Of a stretch of DNA of 64,000 bases, positions 51,636 through 60,534 are shown piece by piece. The stretch lies in IMG/VR virus record IMGVR_UViG_3300029286_000009, positions 62,001 through 126,000 of that record; one strand, 5' to 3'. This DNA comes from a virus. The notes below the pieces were generated by a model that was not told where the DNA came from, did not search any database, and saw only the letters and a program-made list of their open reading frames with translations. The translations under genes were made by a program, and so were the position numbers. The stretch's first letter is position 1. Each line of letters starts with the position of its first letter.

Positions 51636-52702
51636 TATTCGTCCAGATCAGCGATTTTCTTTGCCCGTGCTACAAGCACTTTGGTTGTGATGTGCAGTAG
51701 TTCCTGCTTCGAGTCTTCGTCGAGCATATCTACGTCTATAAAGGAATTGAATCGCATGGAGGCCCCTGCGGCATGATCCCCACCCCCTGCACCGCAGTCA
51801 GGGAAAAGAGCACGTGCTATTTCTGATGCCTTGCCCCCGCCGTTCTTTGTGCGTACTGAAGCCCACAGTTCTTTTCCTACGATAGCATATACAACGACTA
51901 TATGCAGGCGTTCTCGTCGCATCCATAGATCGGCGATCTGTGATATCACTCCTGCACGTTCTTCTTTCAGGAAGCCTAGATTGTATATGCCAAAGGGCTC
52001 CGAGATTATTTTGCTGCTATCAGAGATACGAAGACAGTCGTAGAAATAAGCAGGAAAGTCATAACGCATCAGCTTGTGGTACAAGTGTGGATCGTAGTGC
52101 TCTTTTAGATAGAGAAAAGCGGGAATATCTCTGGTTGCGTCCACATTATCTCTTAAGAGGTTTTCTGTGTCTGTCATAAGCCCGAGCATCAGTGCAGTTG
52201 CTACTCCTTCATCTTTTCTTGATTCAGAAGAGAAGGTGATATCAAAACTCTGTAGGTATTCTGTTATTATAGTGGAGGCAGACCCCACAGCGTGCATATC
52301 CACATTGCTACCCACCGGGCTATCTTTGTCGCAGTGGTGGTCAATTGTCCAGACATTTTCTTTGGGGGTATTCGCGGTATCACACAGTGTAAGACTGCCC
52401 GCCTTAGCATTACAATCTACAAGAACGCAAGTGGGATTACGACTATACCCTGCCCATTTGCGGGGGTCGTGTAAAGTAATATCTAGTTCACTAACCATTA
52501 ACCGATTTTGTGTTTGGTTTGGGGGCACTCCCCAAATCATTACCGGTTTGTCAAACTTGTCCCGTATCAATTTCTCTAATCCTAATGCACTCGCCATTGA
52601 ATCAGGATCTGGTGTAGGATGATCATGTAGGAGGATATCTACAGCCGCAGCACGGCATAGCATCTCTGAGAAAGCCTGCTTCTTCTCATCGTTTAATATC
52701 AT
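51635..52702 (-). CDS. DHH-family phosphoesterase
   Basis: 355 residues. HDHPTPDPDSMASALGL, VLVDCNAKAG and the DHH signature WTIDHHCDK are in the order of the DHH superfamily; the C-terminal GGGKASEIARALFP and GAGGDHAAGASMRF form the DHHA1 GGGH-like half. Possible nanoRNase/c-di-AMP or RecJ-like activity. The window is full of nucleotide-handling functions, so the substrate is open. Confidence 0.9.
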   Translation of the reverse strand: MILNDEKKQAFSEMLCRAAAVDILLHDHPTPDPDSMASALGLEKLIRDKFDKPVMIWGVPPNQTQNRLMVSELDITLHDPRKWAGYSRNPTCVLVDCNAKAGSLTLCDTANTPKENVWTIDHHCDKDSPVGSNVDMHAVGSASTIITEYLQSFDITFSSESRKDEGVATALMLGLMTDTENLLRDNVDATRDIPAFLYLKEHYDPHLYHKLMRYDFPAYFYDCLRISDSSKIISEPFGIYNLGFLKEERAGVISQIADLWMRRERLHIVVVYAIVGKELWASVRTKNGGGKASEIARALFPDCGAGGGDHAAGASMRFNSFIDVDMLDEDSKQELLHITTKVLVARAKKIADLDE

Positions 52703-52970
52703 TACCACACTCCACTAGCGGGGTTGTTCTTATAAACCGCTCTATCGAATTTATTTTGTGGCGTAACTCCTGCATTTCTGCAGGAGTTACACTCGAACTG
52801 TCTATTGGTTTATATTGTAGGTTATCTAATGCCCGTTCGATCTTGTTGAAGTTGAAGGTGTTATTCACTAGGATGAGTGAGAGTAAGAAAACAATTAGAA
52901 TGGTTAGGGCCAACCCGATCTGCCACCGTCTACTAGGCGACGGCACGGGTGAGTCGATCGATTGAGTCAT
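52686..52970 (-). CDS. Single-pass membrane protein
   Basis: 94 residues. One transmembrane helix (IGLALTILIVFLLSLILV, residues ~18-35) followed by a helical soluble part (LRHKINSIERFI). The N-terminus is Ser/Pro-rich and cytoplasmic by charge. Role unknown; overlaps the DHH gene start. Confidence 0.68.
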   Translation of the reverse strand: MTQSIDSPVPSPSRRWQIGLALTILIVFLLSLILVNNTFNFNKIERALDNLQYKPIDSSSVTPAEMQELRHKINSIERFIRTTPLVECGNDIKR

Positions 52971-53298
52971 CTAATCTCTTCCTTAGTTCTTGCAACTTGG
53001 GTGTGAGCGTTTCCCGCATCATCCGATCCCAATTCGCGTGGCTCTTAGTTTGAGTCAGCCCGTTAAGATTATACGCAGTAATTACCAGAGGCCCTTCCCA
53101 ACCTACTTGTTCTGTTACTGTGAAGTCTCCTGCCAAATCCATCCCCAATGCCTGCATTAGCTTATCCATCAGACTGCGTGTGAGGGGTGTGGGTGGAGTA
53201 TGCAAGCCTACGTTACTTACAGGCACCGCTGGCACCTCTGGCTTTGGGGGCAGCCCAGGTAACTGTCTGAACATTGGTGCATCATAAAATGCGGTCAT
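52933..53298 (-). CDS. Hypothetical protein, Pro-rich N-terminus
   Basis: 121 residues. The N-terminal ~40 residues are Pro-rich (PGLPPKPEVPAVPVS), then a beta region (GPLVITAYNLNG) and a helical C-terminus (LTPKLQELRKRLDDSIDRL). No family recognised. Overlaps its neighbours at both ends. Confidence 0.62.
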   Translation of the reverse strand: MTAFYDAPMFRQLPGLPPKPEVPAVPVSNVGLHTPPTPLTRSLMDKLMQALGMDLAGDFTVTEQVGWEGPLVITAYNLNGLTQTKSHANWDRMMRETLTPKLQELRKRLDDSIDRLTRAVA

Positions 53299-53648
53299 CC
53301 TAAGTTGCCCTCCCCATCTATCCTGAAGACCGCGGGCTTACAGTATGCAACGAACCATTCGTCAGTAAAGTCAGGCAACACGAACTCGTATGAGGAGTTC
53401 CTTCTCTCCAGCTCACTCGCAATCATATCGAGACGCTCATATATTGCTTGCTTCTTACTAAGATGCTCTACTTGATCAACAAACTGGTTGTAGGTTATGT
53501 AGAGTTCGTGCACCAGATCGTTCCAATCTCCACGAAACATGCACACTTCCTGATACTCATACCTTTTCCCTTTCCCCAGTCTACGTTTAACAATTACGCA
53601 AACATTGACTTCCAAGGCTTTGTCAAATGTTGTCCATATATCATTCAT
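53295..53648 (-). CDS. Hypothetical protein
   Basis: 117 residues from MNDIWTTFDKALEVNVC. Acidic with a long central helix region and C-terminal aromatic strands (YEFVLPDFTDEWFVAYCK). No known domain. Confidence 0.62.
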   Translation of the reverse strand: MNDIWTTFDKALEVNVCVIVKRRLGKGKRYEYQEVCMFRGDWNDLVHELYITYNQFVDQVEHLSKKQAIYERLDMIASELERRNSSYEFVLPDFTDEWFVAYCKPAVFRIDGEGNLG

Positions 53649-53925
53649 CTTTACCATTTTGCTCCTTGGGGTTCGTTACCCAGGCACCGTTAAGTTTTAT
53701 ACCACGCAGAGTTCCAAAAACAAAATTGGGGTGATTTTCTTCAACAAATTTAAAAATATTATCTGGAGTAATCGCATCGCACAGTTGATTTAAACTGTTC
53801 CAACCACTATCGTAATCCTGTTCGTCATCGTCGTATATTCGGTAACCCCAATGTGTATCAAGAATATTGCCCTCTCTGGTATAGTCTACAAATTTACAGA
53901 ATTGAATTGTTAATCTGTTAGACAT
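53641..53925 (-). CDS. Hypothetical protein
   Basis: 94 residues. CKFVDYTREGNILDTHWGYR, YDSGWNSLNQLCDAI: compact alpha/beta-like, with a C-terminal NPNFVFGTL-like strand. Unknown. One-base overlap with the upstream gene. Confidence 0.63.
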   Translation of the reverse strand: MSNRLTIQFCKFVDYTREGNILDTHWGYRIYDDDEQDYDSGWNSLNQLCDAITPDNIFKFVEENHPNFVFGTLRGIKLNGAWVTNPKEQNGKDE

Positions 53926-54374
53926 TAAGCTTTAGCTCGTCGTACCGGGGCAGCATTGGCAGGCCGCACCTTGGGTTGCTTTTCTGGAGCGGTCGCCTTC
54001 AGAAGTTTTACCGATAGAATTGGTGTGGTTTCTATTTTACTGATATTCTTTATATCTTCTTCGCCCAAAAACTCTCGTACGCCCCACACACGTTTGCTTG
54101 TGTTGGAGTCCAGCCTAACGGATACACAGGATATAAAACGCATCCAGTCATTTTCTAGAGCATCGTAGAGTTTATCTGGGTCAGGTATCAATGTTGTTCT
54201 CTCTGAATACTGTGCAGACACGCGGTCCGTGTCTATAATTAGCACTCTGTTGTTAGACATATATTCCTTCACAGTAATCACAAGATCTGTTTCCTGTTTC
54301 TTGAACATATCAATTTCTTTACGTAATCTAAAAATTTCATTGATAGCATTCGTAATTCCTACTGGAACCTTCAT
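53925..54374 (-). CDS. Helical/beta hypothetical protein
   Basis: 149 residues. The N-terminal helix INEIFRLRKEIDMFKKQETD is coiled-coil-like; a central beta part includes RVLIIDTDRVSAQY; the Lys/Pro/Ala-rich tail (KLLKATAPEKQPKVRPANA) is probably disordered. No recognised family. Confidence 0.65.
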   Translation of the reverse strand: MKVPVGITNAINEIFRLRKEIDMFKKQETDLVITVKEYMSNNRVLIIDTDRVSAQYSERTTLIPDPDKLYDALENDWMRFISCVSVRLDSNTSKRVWGVREFLGEEDIKNISKIETTPILSVKLLKATAPEKQPKVRPANAAPVRRAKA

Positions 54375-54393
54375 ACTTTTTCCTCTTTAGCAA

Positions 54394-54999
54394 TTAATGT
54401 CTGTAAAATACAACGTCTTTTTCCAATATACTGATATTCCAACATTTCCAACAACCTGTGCACTTCCCTACGCATGTAAAGTAGTTTCCCATAATCCTGC
54501 AATCAGGTTTACGCGGGTCATACAACCATGCTATTGGACGATCTTTAAATGTTTCTGGTCTTCCAAACTCTATCCACATAGAAGGAATAATCACCAGATT
54601 CTGCGGTAGGTTGGATAAATCGAGTGAATAGTTTTTTGTAAATGCTAGCATTCTTATGGCAGGCAACCTTCTAGCAATTTCTTGCATACTATCCAGGTAA
54701 TGCTGTGAGGGGATATCCCCATCAACATGCCACCTAAACCGATCAGGTCTCTTCTCAATTATATACGCTTCTATATCTCTAAAAAATCTGTTGTGGTCTT
54801 TACTCAGAACATCCCAGTTGTGCTCACGAGCAGCACGTACACAAGCAAATCTTCGCATCGCTTTCAAGGAGTAACAACCCTCTTTGGCACAAGGAATATC
54901 TTTTTGACACGACACTATTGGAGGCAAACTCACGTTCGGAGTATTACCTATTTTAGTATTCCCTTTCGATATAACAATTTGGTCAGAAAATTGATACAT
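54394..54999 (-). CDS. gp88-like phage protein with conserved cysteines
   Basis: 201 residues. ISKGNTKIGNTPNVSLPPIV, CAKEGCYSLKA, RWHVDGDIPS and TKNYSLD fit the phage gene product 88-like family, whose members keep a Cys-rich N-terminus; CVGKCTGCWKCWN near the end adds three cysteines. The function of this family is unknown to me; the Cys pattern suggests an Fe-S or zinc centre. Confidence 0.72.
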   Translation of the reverse strand: MYQFSDQIVISKGNTKIGNTPNVSLPPIVSCQKDIPCAKEGCYSLKAMRRFACVRAAREHNWDVLSKDHNRFFRDIEAYIIEKRPDRFRWHVDGDIPSQHYLDSMQEIARRLPAIRMLAFTKNYSLDLSNLPQNLVIIPSMWIEFGRPETFKDRPIAWLYDPRKPDCRIMGNYFTCVGKCTGCWKCWNISILEKDVVFYRH

Positions 55000-55002
55000 A
55001 AT

Positions 55003-55452
55003 CTAACGAGTAGGTCCTCGGTGCACTTTGTCGGTCTTCCCCCACTTAAAAATGCGTGCGGAAGGAGTAGGGATCAGACTGGTAAAGATGCTGTTTAGTT
55101 TTACAATAGTTGGTTTATACGGAACATCCTCGGGAAATTTTGGCAAAATCGGAATTTCGAACAGAATTTCGTTTTCCGTGATTTCTAAATTTTTTTCCCC
55201 TGGCTCCGTATTAACTAAGGATGGTATGCGACTTACTGGCACTACTACGTGCTTTAAACGTCCTCGACTATCCTCAGCCCACTTTCTCTCAAATGAACTT
55301 CGCCCGAAACGAGCTTCATGGGCTTTTAATACTTCTGGGTCGATCACATAGTTGGTGTTAACCAACTTATTGTCGTGTCTTTTGCGTGCATATCCGTAAT
55401 CTACTAATAATGGTAGAATTAGAATGGTGATTATTGCGTATCTTATAGTCAT
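55003..55452 (-). CDS. Secreted or periplasmic hypothetical protein
   Basis: 149 residues. The N-terminus TIRYAIITILILPLLVDYGY followed by A-R-K-R is a signal peptide with a likely A-x-A-type cleavage; no cysteine lipobox. The mature part is Pro/basic-rich. Possibly an envelope-directed protein. Confidence 0.6.
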   Translation of the reverse strand: MTIRYAIITILILPLLVDYGYARKRHDNKLVNTNYVIDPEVLKAHEARFGRSSFERKWAEDSRGRLKHVVVPVSRIPSLVNTEPGEKNLEITENEILFEIPILPKFPEDVPYKPTIVKLNSIFTSLIPTPSARIFKWGKTDKVHRGPTR

Positions 55453-56156
55453 TCCAAAAATCCTCTCAATCTCTCCTCGAATTCCCGTTGGCGGGGCGTG
55501 ACAGGTTCAAGCCCACGACTCATTCTATCAGCAATTCTTAAGCAGAACAATGGAAATTCATCTGGGCGTTTCAAGTCTTCGTGAGTTATACCATATTTAG
55601 ACACAAAGCGTGCTAACCCGTTATCGGTCCATCGAGATGTATAATTATACATATGTCCCCCCACCAATGTGACCACATTCGACTGTAGAGGCTTCTTAAC
55701 CTGAAATTTTCGCATAGTTGCTAATGCCACACGCTCACCCACAATCTCGTGTCTATAGAATGTAATACGCCTTATTGTACTTTTACACTGGGGATAGCAA
55801 CTCTTATTTTTGAAAGGGCAGAACTCCACACTCCTCGGCCTGGGCCAATATCTATTGCACATAAGCACAGTTGCTACTGTGTCCACTTTTCCTAAGTCAT
55901 GCAATAATCCTGCCCAGCGTAAAGTTACATTTGGCGGGGTCGCATCACAGGTCTTTACACAGTGTAAGAACACATTATCTACATGAAAAGCAACATCTTG
56001 TTTTACTGCCGCACTCTTATGCAAGCGATTAAAGTGTTTTTTTAGCATACCGTTACCTAACCACTTCACTAGCAAGATAGACGGCTTAGGGCGTAGTAGA
56101 TTTTGAATAAACAGTTCTTTGAATTGGTAGAAGTCCCTCATGCTGTCTGAATGCAT
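55449..56156 (-). CDS. HD-domain phosphohydrolase
   Basis: 235 residues. HVDNVFLHCVKTCD, RWAGLLHDLGKVDT and FYRHEIVGERVA, LVGGHMYNY follow the H...HD...H...D order of HD domains, similar to the C-terminal HD domain of CCA-adding enzymes. A zinc-like CPFKNKSCYPQC insertion interrupts it. Likely metal-dependent phosphatase/nuclease acting on nucleotides or RNA ends. Starts overlap the upstream gene by 71 bases; an alternative ATG is at 56142. Confidence 0.85.
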   Translation of the reverse strand: MHSDSMRDFYQFKELFIQNLLRPKPSILLVKWLGNGMLKKHFNRLHKSAAVKQDVAFHVDNVFLHCVKTCDATPPNVTLRWAGLLHDLGKVDTVATVLMCNRYWPRPRSVEFCPFKNKSCYPQCKSTIRRITFYRHEIVGERVALATMRKFQVKKPLQSNVVTLVGGHMYNYTSRWTDNGLARFVSKYGITHEDLKRPDEFPLFCLRIADRMSRGLEPVTPRQREFEERLRGFLE

Positions 56157-57090
56157 TTATGAGTCTGTCACCCTGTTTTAATAATCTCCTTAATTCGATA
56201 GGTTTTATACCGTAATCCTCCCGAATGATGCGACTTTGCCAACTTTTTATTGGCGGAAAGTACAATTGAGTATTCAAAGCGTCGGTGTCTACACTAGTCA
56301 TTAACTGACAATATATGTCGAACAACTTGGGATGTATTTTTTTCATCTTTTGTTGAACACGTTTTAGGGTAAGTCCACGTTCCATATCATAGGATGCTGG
56401 AAGTTCTTGTTTATCAACTTGAAATGAGGAAAAATCCTTAAGGCTTTCCATTATCCGTATCCATATCTTGTAAGGGGTGTTGTGATAGTAGTCTGCATAG
56501 TGGCTAAGACTCTGGTCGGAGTTAGTTACGAGCGAATGCAACGTTTGTAAATCATCAGTGGAAATTACCGTAAGTGGGCACTCTGCTAATTTGAATATGC
56601 ATTTTTTGCATTTAGCTATAGTGTCAATCGAGCAACGTTTCAACAATATGGACTTGTAAAGCACAGAAGAGCGAATATTACTTAATCTACTATATTTCTG
56701 AAGAATACCTACTGCATCAGAGTACTTCTTAAGACTGAATCTAATAGCTCTTGGTAGGTTGAAGGGATACAGCAGATATTTTGCACTCTCTATCACCCCA
56801 TCGTAAAACCGGCTGTATAAACGTCTTTTCCATTCTACTTTACTCCAAGAATAGGCGGTCTCCTTATGCCGGGTGCTTACATTACGGATATAGCTTATTC
56901 CACGAAGAAGTGCATCAGATTCTGCATCTTCGTAATCTTGAAAGTTGCTTGCGTAAGGTAGACACTTGGTTGTTATCATATACAATAAACCTATTAATTC
57001 ACTATAGGCTTCTATTGCTTGTGGTGGTACGTCCTTCATGCATTCCGGGGTTAAACCTTTTCTTAATTTCTGTGTAGCACTATATAGCAT
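56086..57090 (-). CDS. Possible phage RNA polymerase sigma factor
   Basis: 334 residues. The N-terminal AIEAYSELIGLLYMITTKCL, SNFQDYEDAESDALLRGISY and YSWSKVEWKRRLYSRFY resemble region 2 of sigma-70-type proteins as found in phage late sigma factors (an acidic Asp/Glu-rich -10 recognition helix then a KxxL motif). The middle has a CKKC pair; the C-terminal KSWQSRIIREDYGIKPIELR could be a region-4-like HTH. Family assignment is tentative. It overlaps the HD gene. Confidence 0.45.
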   Translation of the reverse strand: MLYSATQKLRKGLTPECMKDVPPQAIEAYSELIGLLYMITTKCLPYASNFQDYEDAESDALLRGISYIRNVSTRHKETAYSWSKVEWKRRLYSRFYDGVIESAKYLLYPFNLPRAIRFSLKKYSDAVGILQKYSRLSNIRSSVLYKSILLKRCSIDTIAKCKKCIFKLAECPLTVISTDDLQTLHSLVTNSDQSLSHYADYYHNTPYKIWIRIMESLKDFSSFQVDKQELPASYDMERGLTLKRVQQKMKKIHPKLFDIYCQLMTSVDTDALNTQLYFPPIKSWQSRIIREDYGIKPIELRRLLKQGDRLINAFRQHEGLLPIQRTVYSKSTTP

Positions 57091-58507
57091 TCAGCCTCCA
57101 TGGGTAGACTGCGACATCCATACCCAGACCCGCTGCGATGGCTCTTCTCGTGTTAGACTGCTTGGCAAGCATAGCGTTATTGTCGGACATGTCAATTATA
57201 CGTGCGAATGTCTTTCCTTCACGTAAACGTTGTGCTCTACCTACCATTTGTTCTAGAACCACAGGATTCTTAAACGGAGTACCTATAATAATTGTGTTAA
57301 TGGGGGGGTGATCAAAGCCTTCTCCCAAGAGTTTGTCTGTAGCTAGAATAACACCTGGATTGCTACGTAGACGCTCATAGGCAAGAGAACGTTCAAGTTT
57401 AGATAAGCTACCAATCAATTTTACAGTATTTACTCCGTAGTCATAGCAATATCGTTCTATCTCGTTCACGTGCTTAACACGACTACTCAGAAATAACACT
57501 ACGTTGTTTTCTTCACGGCTCGTGTTGTCTATTATTAGGGACAGTATGTCCCGGTTTCTGCTGGGGTCATCAACAAGGTGTGATACGATTTCTTGGAAAG
57601 ACTCCCCGCTGTAACTTCGCCCGGTGTAGTAGATATAGTAATCAGGCACAATCATAACACCGGCTTTTACTAGTAGCTCTTTATTTGAACACGCTACTAC
57701 GGGACCAATACAGTCGAACAGCATTTGACTGAGCCCGTCAGGGCGGTAGGAAGTAGCTGTTAAGCCAATAGTCTTGGCGGGTGCGAACTGGTATATCACA
57801 TGTCTCCAGGTAGTAGCCGGAGAATGGTGCACTTCGTCAATAATGATTGTGCCAAACTCATACTTTAATTGTTCTAAAGCTTCTGGTTTACGTTGCAGAC
57901 TTTGTATGAGGGCAATAGTTAGAAACTCGCCAATTTTAAAGTTACCACTACCAATAAAACCAATGTCCTTCTTAGGAAGCGCCAGCACCTTGACCTTTGC
58001 TTCGTCTGACGCCGCCAACATAGTCTGTTGGGCTAACTCTTTAGTATGAGTAATCCATAAGGTCTTCCGACTCTCCCGTCGTGCTAGCTCTAGCCCGCAC
58101 AGCGTTTTACCTGTGCCCGGAGGCGACTGAATAACATAGCCAGCGCCTGGATAGATCGCAGCGTGCGAAACTAAATCTTCTTGATAGTCTCGTAATTCAA
58201 TTTGCTGTATTGGGGCTTCTGTGCAACAAACGAAGTTACGGCGGTCGGTTACATTAAACTTAATTCCATGGTCTCCGAGCAACGTAAAAAGCTCCATCAT
58301 TATGCCTCGGGGGAGACATAGTTGGTTATCAACAAAATCCCACGTGCGTAATGTACTCGGAATCCCCCGACCAACAAATCCCCGCCCGTATTTTGTAGCA
58401 TTTACAAAGGAGGGATTATCATAAGTAAGGCGTTTCCGCAACTGCGTAAACAGAGCCTTAGATATACCTGAGATTCGTATATAATTGTCAATTTCTATTG
58501 CTACCAT
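57080..58507 (-). CDS. SF2 DEAD/DEAH-type helicase
   Basis: 475 residues. Walker A SPPGTGKTLCG near residue 130, IIIDEVHHSPATTW (DEVH box), GLTATSYR (motif III), FLSSRVKHV, ILATDKLLGEGFDHPP, and motif VI EQMVGRAQRLREG. Homologous to XPB/UvsW-type helicases that remodel branched DNA. The first ~110 residues are a family-specific N-terminal domain. AAGG precedes the ATG. It would act in phage recombination and replication restart with the Rad52-like and SSB proteins. Confidence 0.93.
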   Translation of the reverse strand: MVAIEIDNYIRISGISKALFTQLRKRLTYDNPSFVNATKYGRGFVGRGIPSTLRTWDFVDNQLCLPRGIMMELFTLLGDHGIKFNVTDRRNFVCCTEAPIQQIELRDYQEDLVSHAAIYPGAGYVIQSPPGTGKTLCGLELARRESRKTLWITHTKELAQQTMLAASDEAKVKVLALPKKDIGFIGSGNFKIGEFLTIALIQSLQRKPEALEQLKYEFGTIIIDEVHHSPATTWRHVIYQFAPAKTIGLTATSYRPDGLSQMLFDCIGPVVACSNKELLVKAGVMIVPDYYIYYTGRSYSGESFQEIVSHLVDDPSRNRDILSLIIDNTSREENNVVLFLSSRVKHVNEIERYCYDYGVNTVKLIGSLSKLERSLAYERLRSNPGVILATDKLLGEGFDHPPINTIIIGTPFKNPVVLEQMVGRAQRLREGKTFARIIDMSDNNAMLAKQSNTRRAIAAGLGMDVAVYPWRLNAI

Positions 58508-58525
58508 TTTACCTTTTTACTCGGC

Positions 58526-58548
58526 ACTTGGGGTAGAACACCCCAAGT
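58526..58548 (-). other. Nine-base-pair intergenic hairpin
   Basis: ACTTGGGGT, loop AGAAC, ACCCCAAGT; perfect stem in the gap between the helicase start and the gene ending at 58566. No T-run follows on the - strand. May terminate, process or protect the transcript of 58566-58892. Confidence 0.5.
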
Positions 58549-58565
58549 ACCAATAAGAACAGCAA

Positions 58566-58892
58566 TTATGTTGGGCAGTCGTTGTCCCTACATGGCTGAC
58601 TGCCCGCTGGGAGGTAAGCACACTCTCCCTTTTCATCGCCAACGCAACAACAAGCACGAGGGCGAAGATTGGTAGTATCAGTTATCCCCACTCGTCTCCA
58701 CTCGGGTACCCTGTTCTGCCAATCCCAGAAACCTAGGTGTTCTTCAGCAGACCTTCTAATCGTAGCGTAATCAGAGCTAGTCTCACCTCGTACAAACATG
58801 GCGTTGGCACGTTTCTGCAGGCGTATTCCTTCTGCATAGTCGCGGGCAGTTGGCTTAGAAATTATCTTTTCAGCTTTCGCTATCCTAATCAT
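58566..58892 (-). CDS. Cys-rich small hypothetical protein
   Basis: 108 residues. Basic N-terminal helix (SKPTARDYAEGIRLQKRANA) and a cysteine-rich C-terminus RACCCVGDEKGECAYL...CRDNDC. GAGG six bases before the ATG. Could be a metal-binding or disulfide protein. Unrecognised. Confidence 0.65.
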   Translation of the reverse strand: MIRIAKAEKIISKPTARDYAEGIRLQKRANAMFVRGETSSDYATIRRSAEEHLGFWDWQNRVPEWRRVGITDTTNLRPRACCCVGDEKGECAYLPAGSQPCRDNDCPT

Positions 58893-58918
58893 ACTTTACC
58901 TCCCCTTCAATATCCAAG

Positions 58919-59581
58919 TCATATCTTTTGTGGGTTAGCAGCCTCTCTATGTTCACGTTTGATGGCAGCGTCCCTACTTAACCAAAGCTCATTCTGCCGC
59001 ACCAACCTGTCTAATATACTCGCGGGAACCCCGGCAGGGTTGGGCTCAGTGGGTAACCAGTTGAATGTCTTACCTGTGATAACATTTTGTATTGCACTCA
59101 CAGTGAACACGTTCAGAGCAGTTGCAACCGCATCTAGGTTAGCAGCCATGCCCGCGGTTGCCAAATCTCGTATTGTGCCTACATGGGGAAGTAGCTTGCA
59201 AGGTAAGCGCCCGGATAGAATGGCCTGGCGAGCACAATATTTACCACTATCCCACATAAGATTTTCTCCTCGGTTATCTGTGAAATCCCCATTCTTGTGT
59301 ATTGCCATGGGGCGTTTCATATAAATGGGTGGGGCTCCCCATGCTGCCCAACATATAAGGCGGTTCAGCCGCATTGTGCGCCCACTGCCTAGCGGATGTC
59401 CACCCATGTTCATGGGCAAGGGTATTTCCATTGTTTGCCCTTTCCGGTGGTTGATGTGTGGTGCGATGGGATCACCAGTAAATTTATTATACACTCGACC
59501 CAACACAGGGTCAGCGTGTATTCCAAACCCAGAGAAACTATACATTTGTGAATTGAATTTGGGTTGTTGGGCACTAGGCAT
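58919..59581 (-). CDS. HNH endonuclease-like protein
   Basis: 220 residues. RLNRLICWAAWG and AIHKNGDFTDNRGENLMW give an HNH-like core (H...N...N), followed by helical C-terminal segments. Homing-endonuclease type; GGAGG six bases before the ATG. Unlike the other HNH genes it has no zinc ribbon. Confidence 0.72.
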   Translation of the reverse strand: MPSAQQPKFNSQMYSFSGFGIHADPVLGRVYNKFTGDPIAPHINHRKGQTMEIPLPMNMGGHPLGSGRTMRLNRLICWAAWGAPPIYMKRPMAIHKNGDFTDNRGENLMWDSGKYCARQAILSGRLPCKLLPHVGTIRDLATAGMAANLDAVATALNVFTVSAIQNVITGKTFNWLPTEPNPAGVPASILDRLVRQNELWLSRDAAIKREHREAANPQKI

Positions 59582-59645
59582 TCAGTGTCCTCCAGTTTAA
59601 TTATTAGCACCCTATAGTGCTGTGTAGGCTACCCGAGGGAGCGTA

Positions 59646-60128
59646 CTAGCATACTGCCGTGTTCTGGTGTTGCTTAGGCTTGCTACGCCTAGTCGAACCT
59701 ATATGGGCAGCATAGATGACGGTCACATGAAATTGGTCTTCCATAACGTGTTCAATATTTTGTTGGTCACCATCAATATCGATAATACACGGTATCCAAC
59801 ATTTGGACTTTTGTGAATATGACATTTTCTGGCGTTTCTTGGTGATACAGTAGCCTTCAATTATGACTCGGTCGCCGGACTTGAAATCCTGCATAAACCG
59901 ATCTGTGGCTTTATTGTCCTCTACAGTTAAATGAAAAATAGTACGTGTTTTGTTTCGTTCTTTATCCGGAATTTTCTGTCCCGTCCTCCGATCATAACGT
60001 CGGGCGGGGGCGTTAGAAGCCAGTTTACAAAAACATCTTTTTCGTTTTGCGTTCTTTGGTAATTGCGGATCAGATACTAGGTTGCCAATAATCCGCACAA
60101 ATATTTCATCGTGGTCTTCTGTAAACAC
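59646..60128 (-). CDS. Single-stranded DNA-binding protein (OB fold)
   Basis: 160 residues. DEIFVRIIGNLVSDPQL, CFCKLASNAPARRYDRRTG, RTIFHLTVEDNKATDRFM and GDRVIIEGYCITKK follow the SSB OB fold. The basic C-terminal tail lacks the typical acidic DDDIPF tip. Probably covers ssDNA for Pol A and Rad52. Confidence 0.82.
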   Translation of the reverse strand: MFTEDHDEIFVRIIGNLVSDPQLPKNAKRKRCFCKLASNAPARRYDRRTGQKIPDKERNKTRTIFHLTVEDNKATDRFMQDFKSGDRVIIEGYCITKKRQKMSYSQKSKCWIPCIIDIDGDQQNIEHVMEDQFHVTVIYAAHIGSTRRSKPKQHQNTAVC

Positions 60129-60164
60129 AATTAAGTCTCCTGTATTAATTGCAATATTTTCTGA

Positions 60165-60365
60165 TCAACGAGGAAGTGCGTATGGATTCCTCTTAAATGT
60201 CAAGGCGGCGACTGTTTTTAACAACATACCGGCTATTTGTGCCCCAGACACACATATTGCCGCTGCCGTACGGTAATCCATTCTCAGGAACGTCCTATTG
60301 TAGTCACTCCTCACGCTACCAAAGCGGTCATACTTCCGTCGGTTCACATTATAGTACTCGAGCAT
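60165..60365 (-). CDS. Small hypothetical protein
   Basis: 66 residues. Tyr/Arg-rich N-terminus (MLEYYNVNRRKYDRFGSV) then a hydrophobic helix (AAICVSGAQIAGMLLKTVA). GGAGGAGAG six bases before the ATG. No family recognised. Upstream (60366-60534) about 170 AT-rich bases hold no gene on either strand I can support; a promoter is likely there. Confidence 0.6.
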   Translation of the reverse strand: MLEYYNVNRRKYDRFGSVRSDYNRTFLRMDYRTAAAICVSGAQIAGMLLKTVAALTFKRNPYALPR

Positions 60366-60534
60366 CTCTCCTCCATGCTTCTTCTAACTACCCACTAACC
60401 TTTATGCATCTACTATTTATATCACTTAATATTAGGCTGTGGGGTCTCAATAAATGACTAATCTATTAATAACAATTTTGACTTGTAGGAATTACCCTCT
60501 TGATTAGTTCATTCATAAAAGCACAGAGCATTGA
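60366..60534 (-). promoter_or_regulatory. AT-rich intergenic region, possible promoter region
   Basis: About 170 bases without a supportable gene. On the - strand it has TTGAGA and several TA-rich hexamers (TAATATTAAG, GATATAA), but no pair at canonical spacing. It ends in the ribosome site of the gene at 60365. I cannot define a promoter precisely. Confidence 0.25.
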
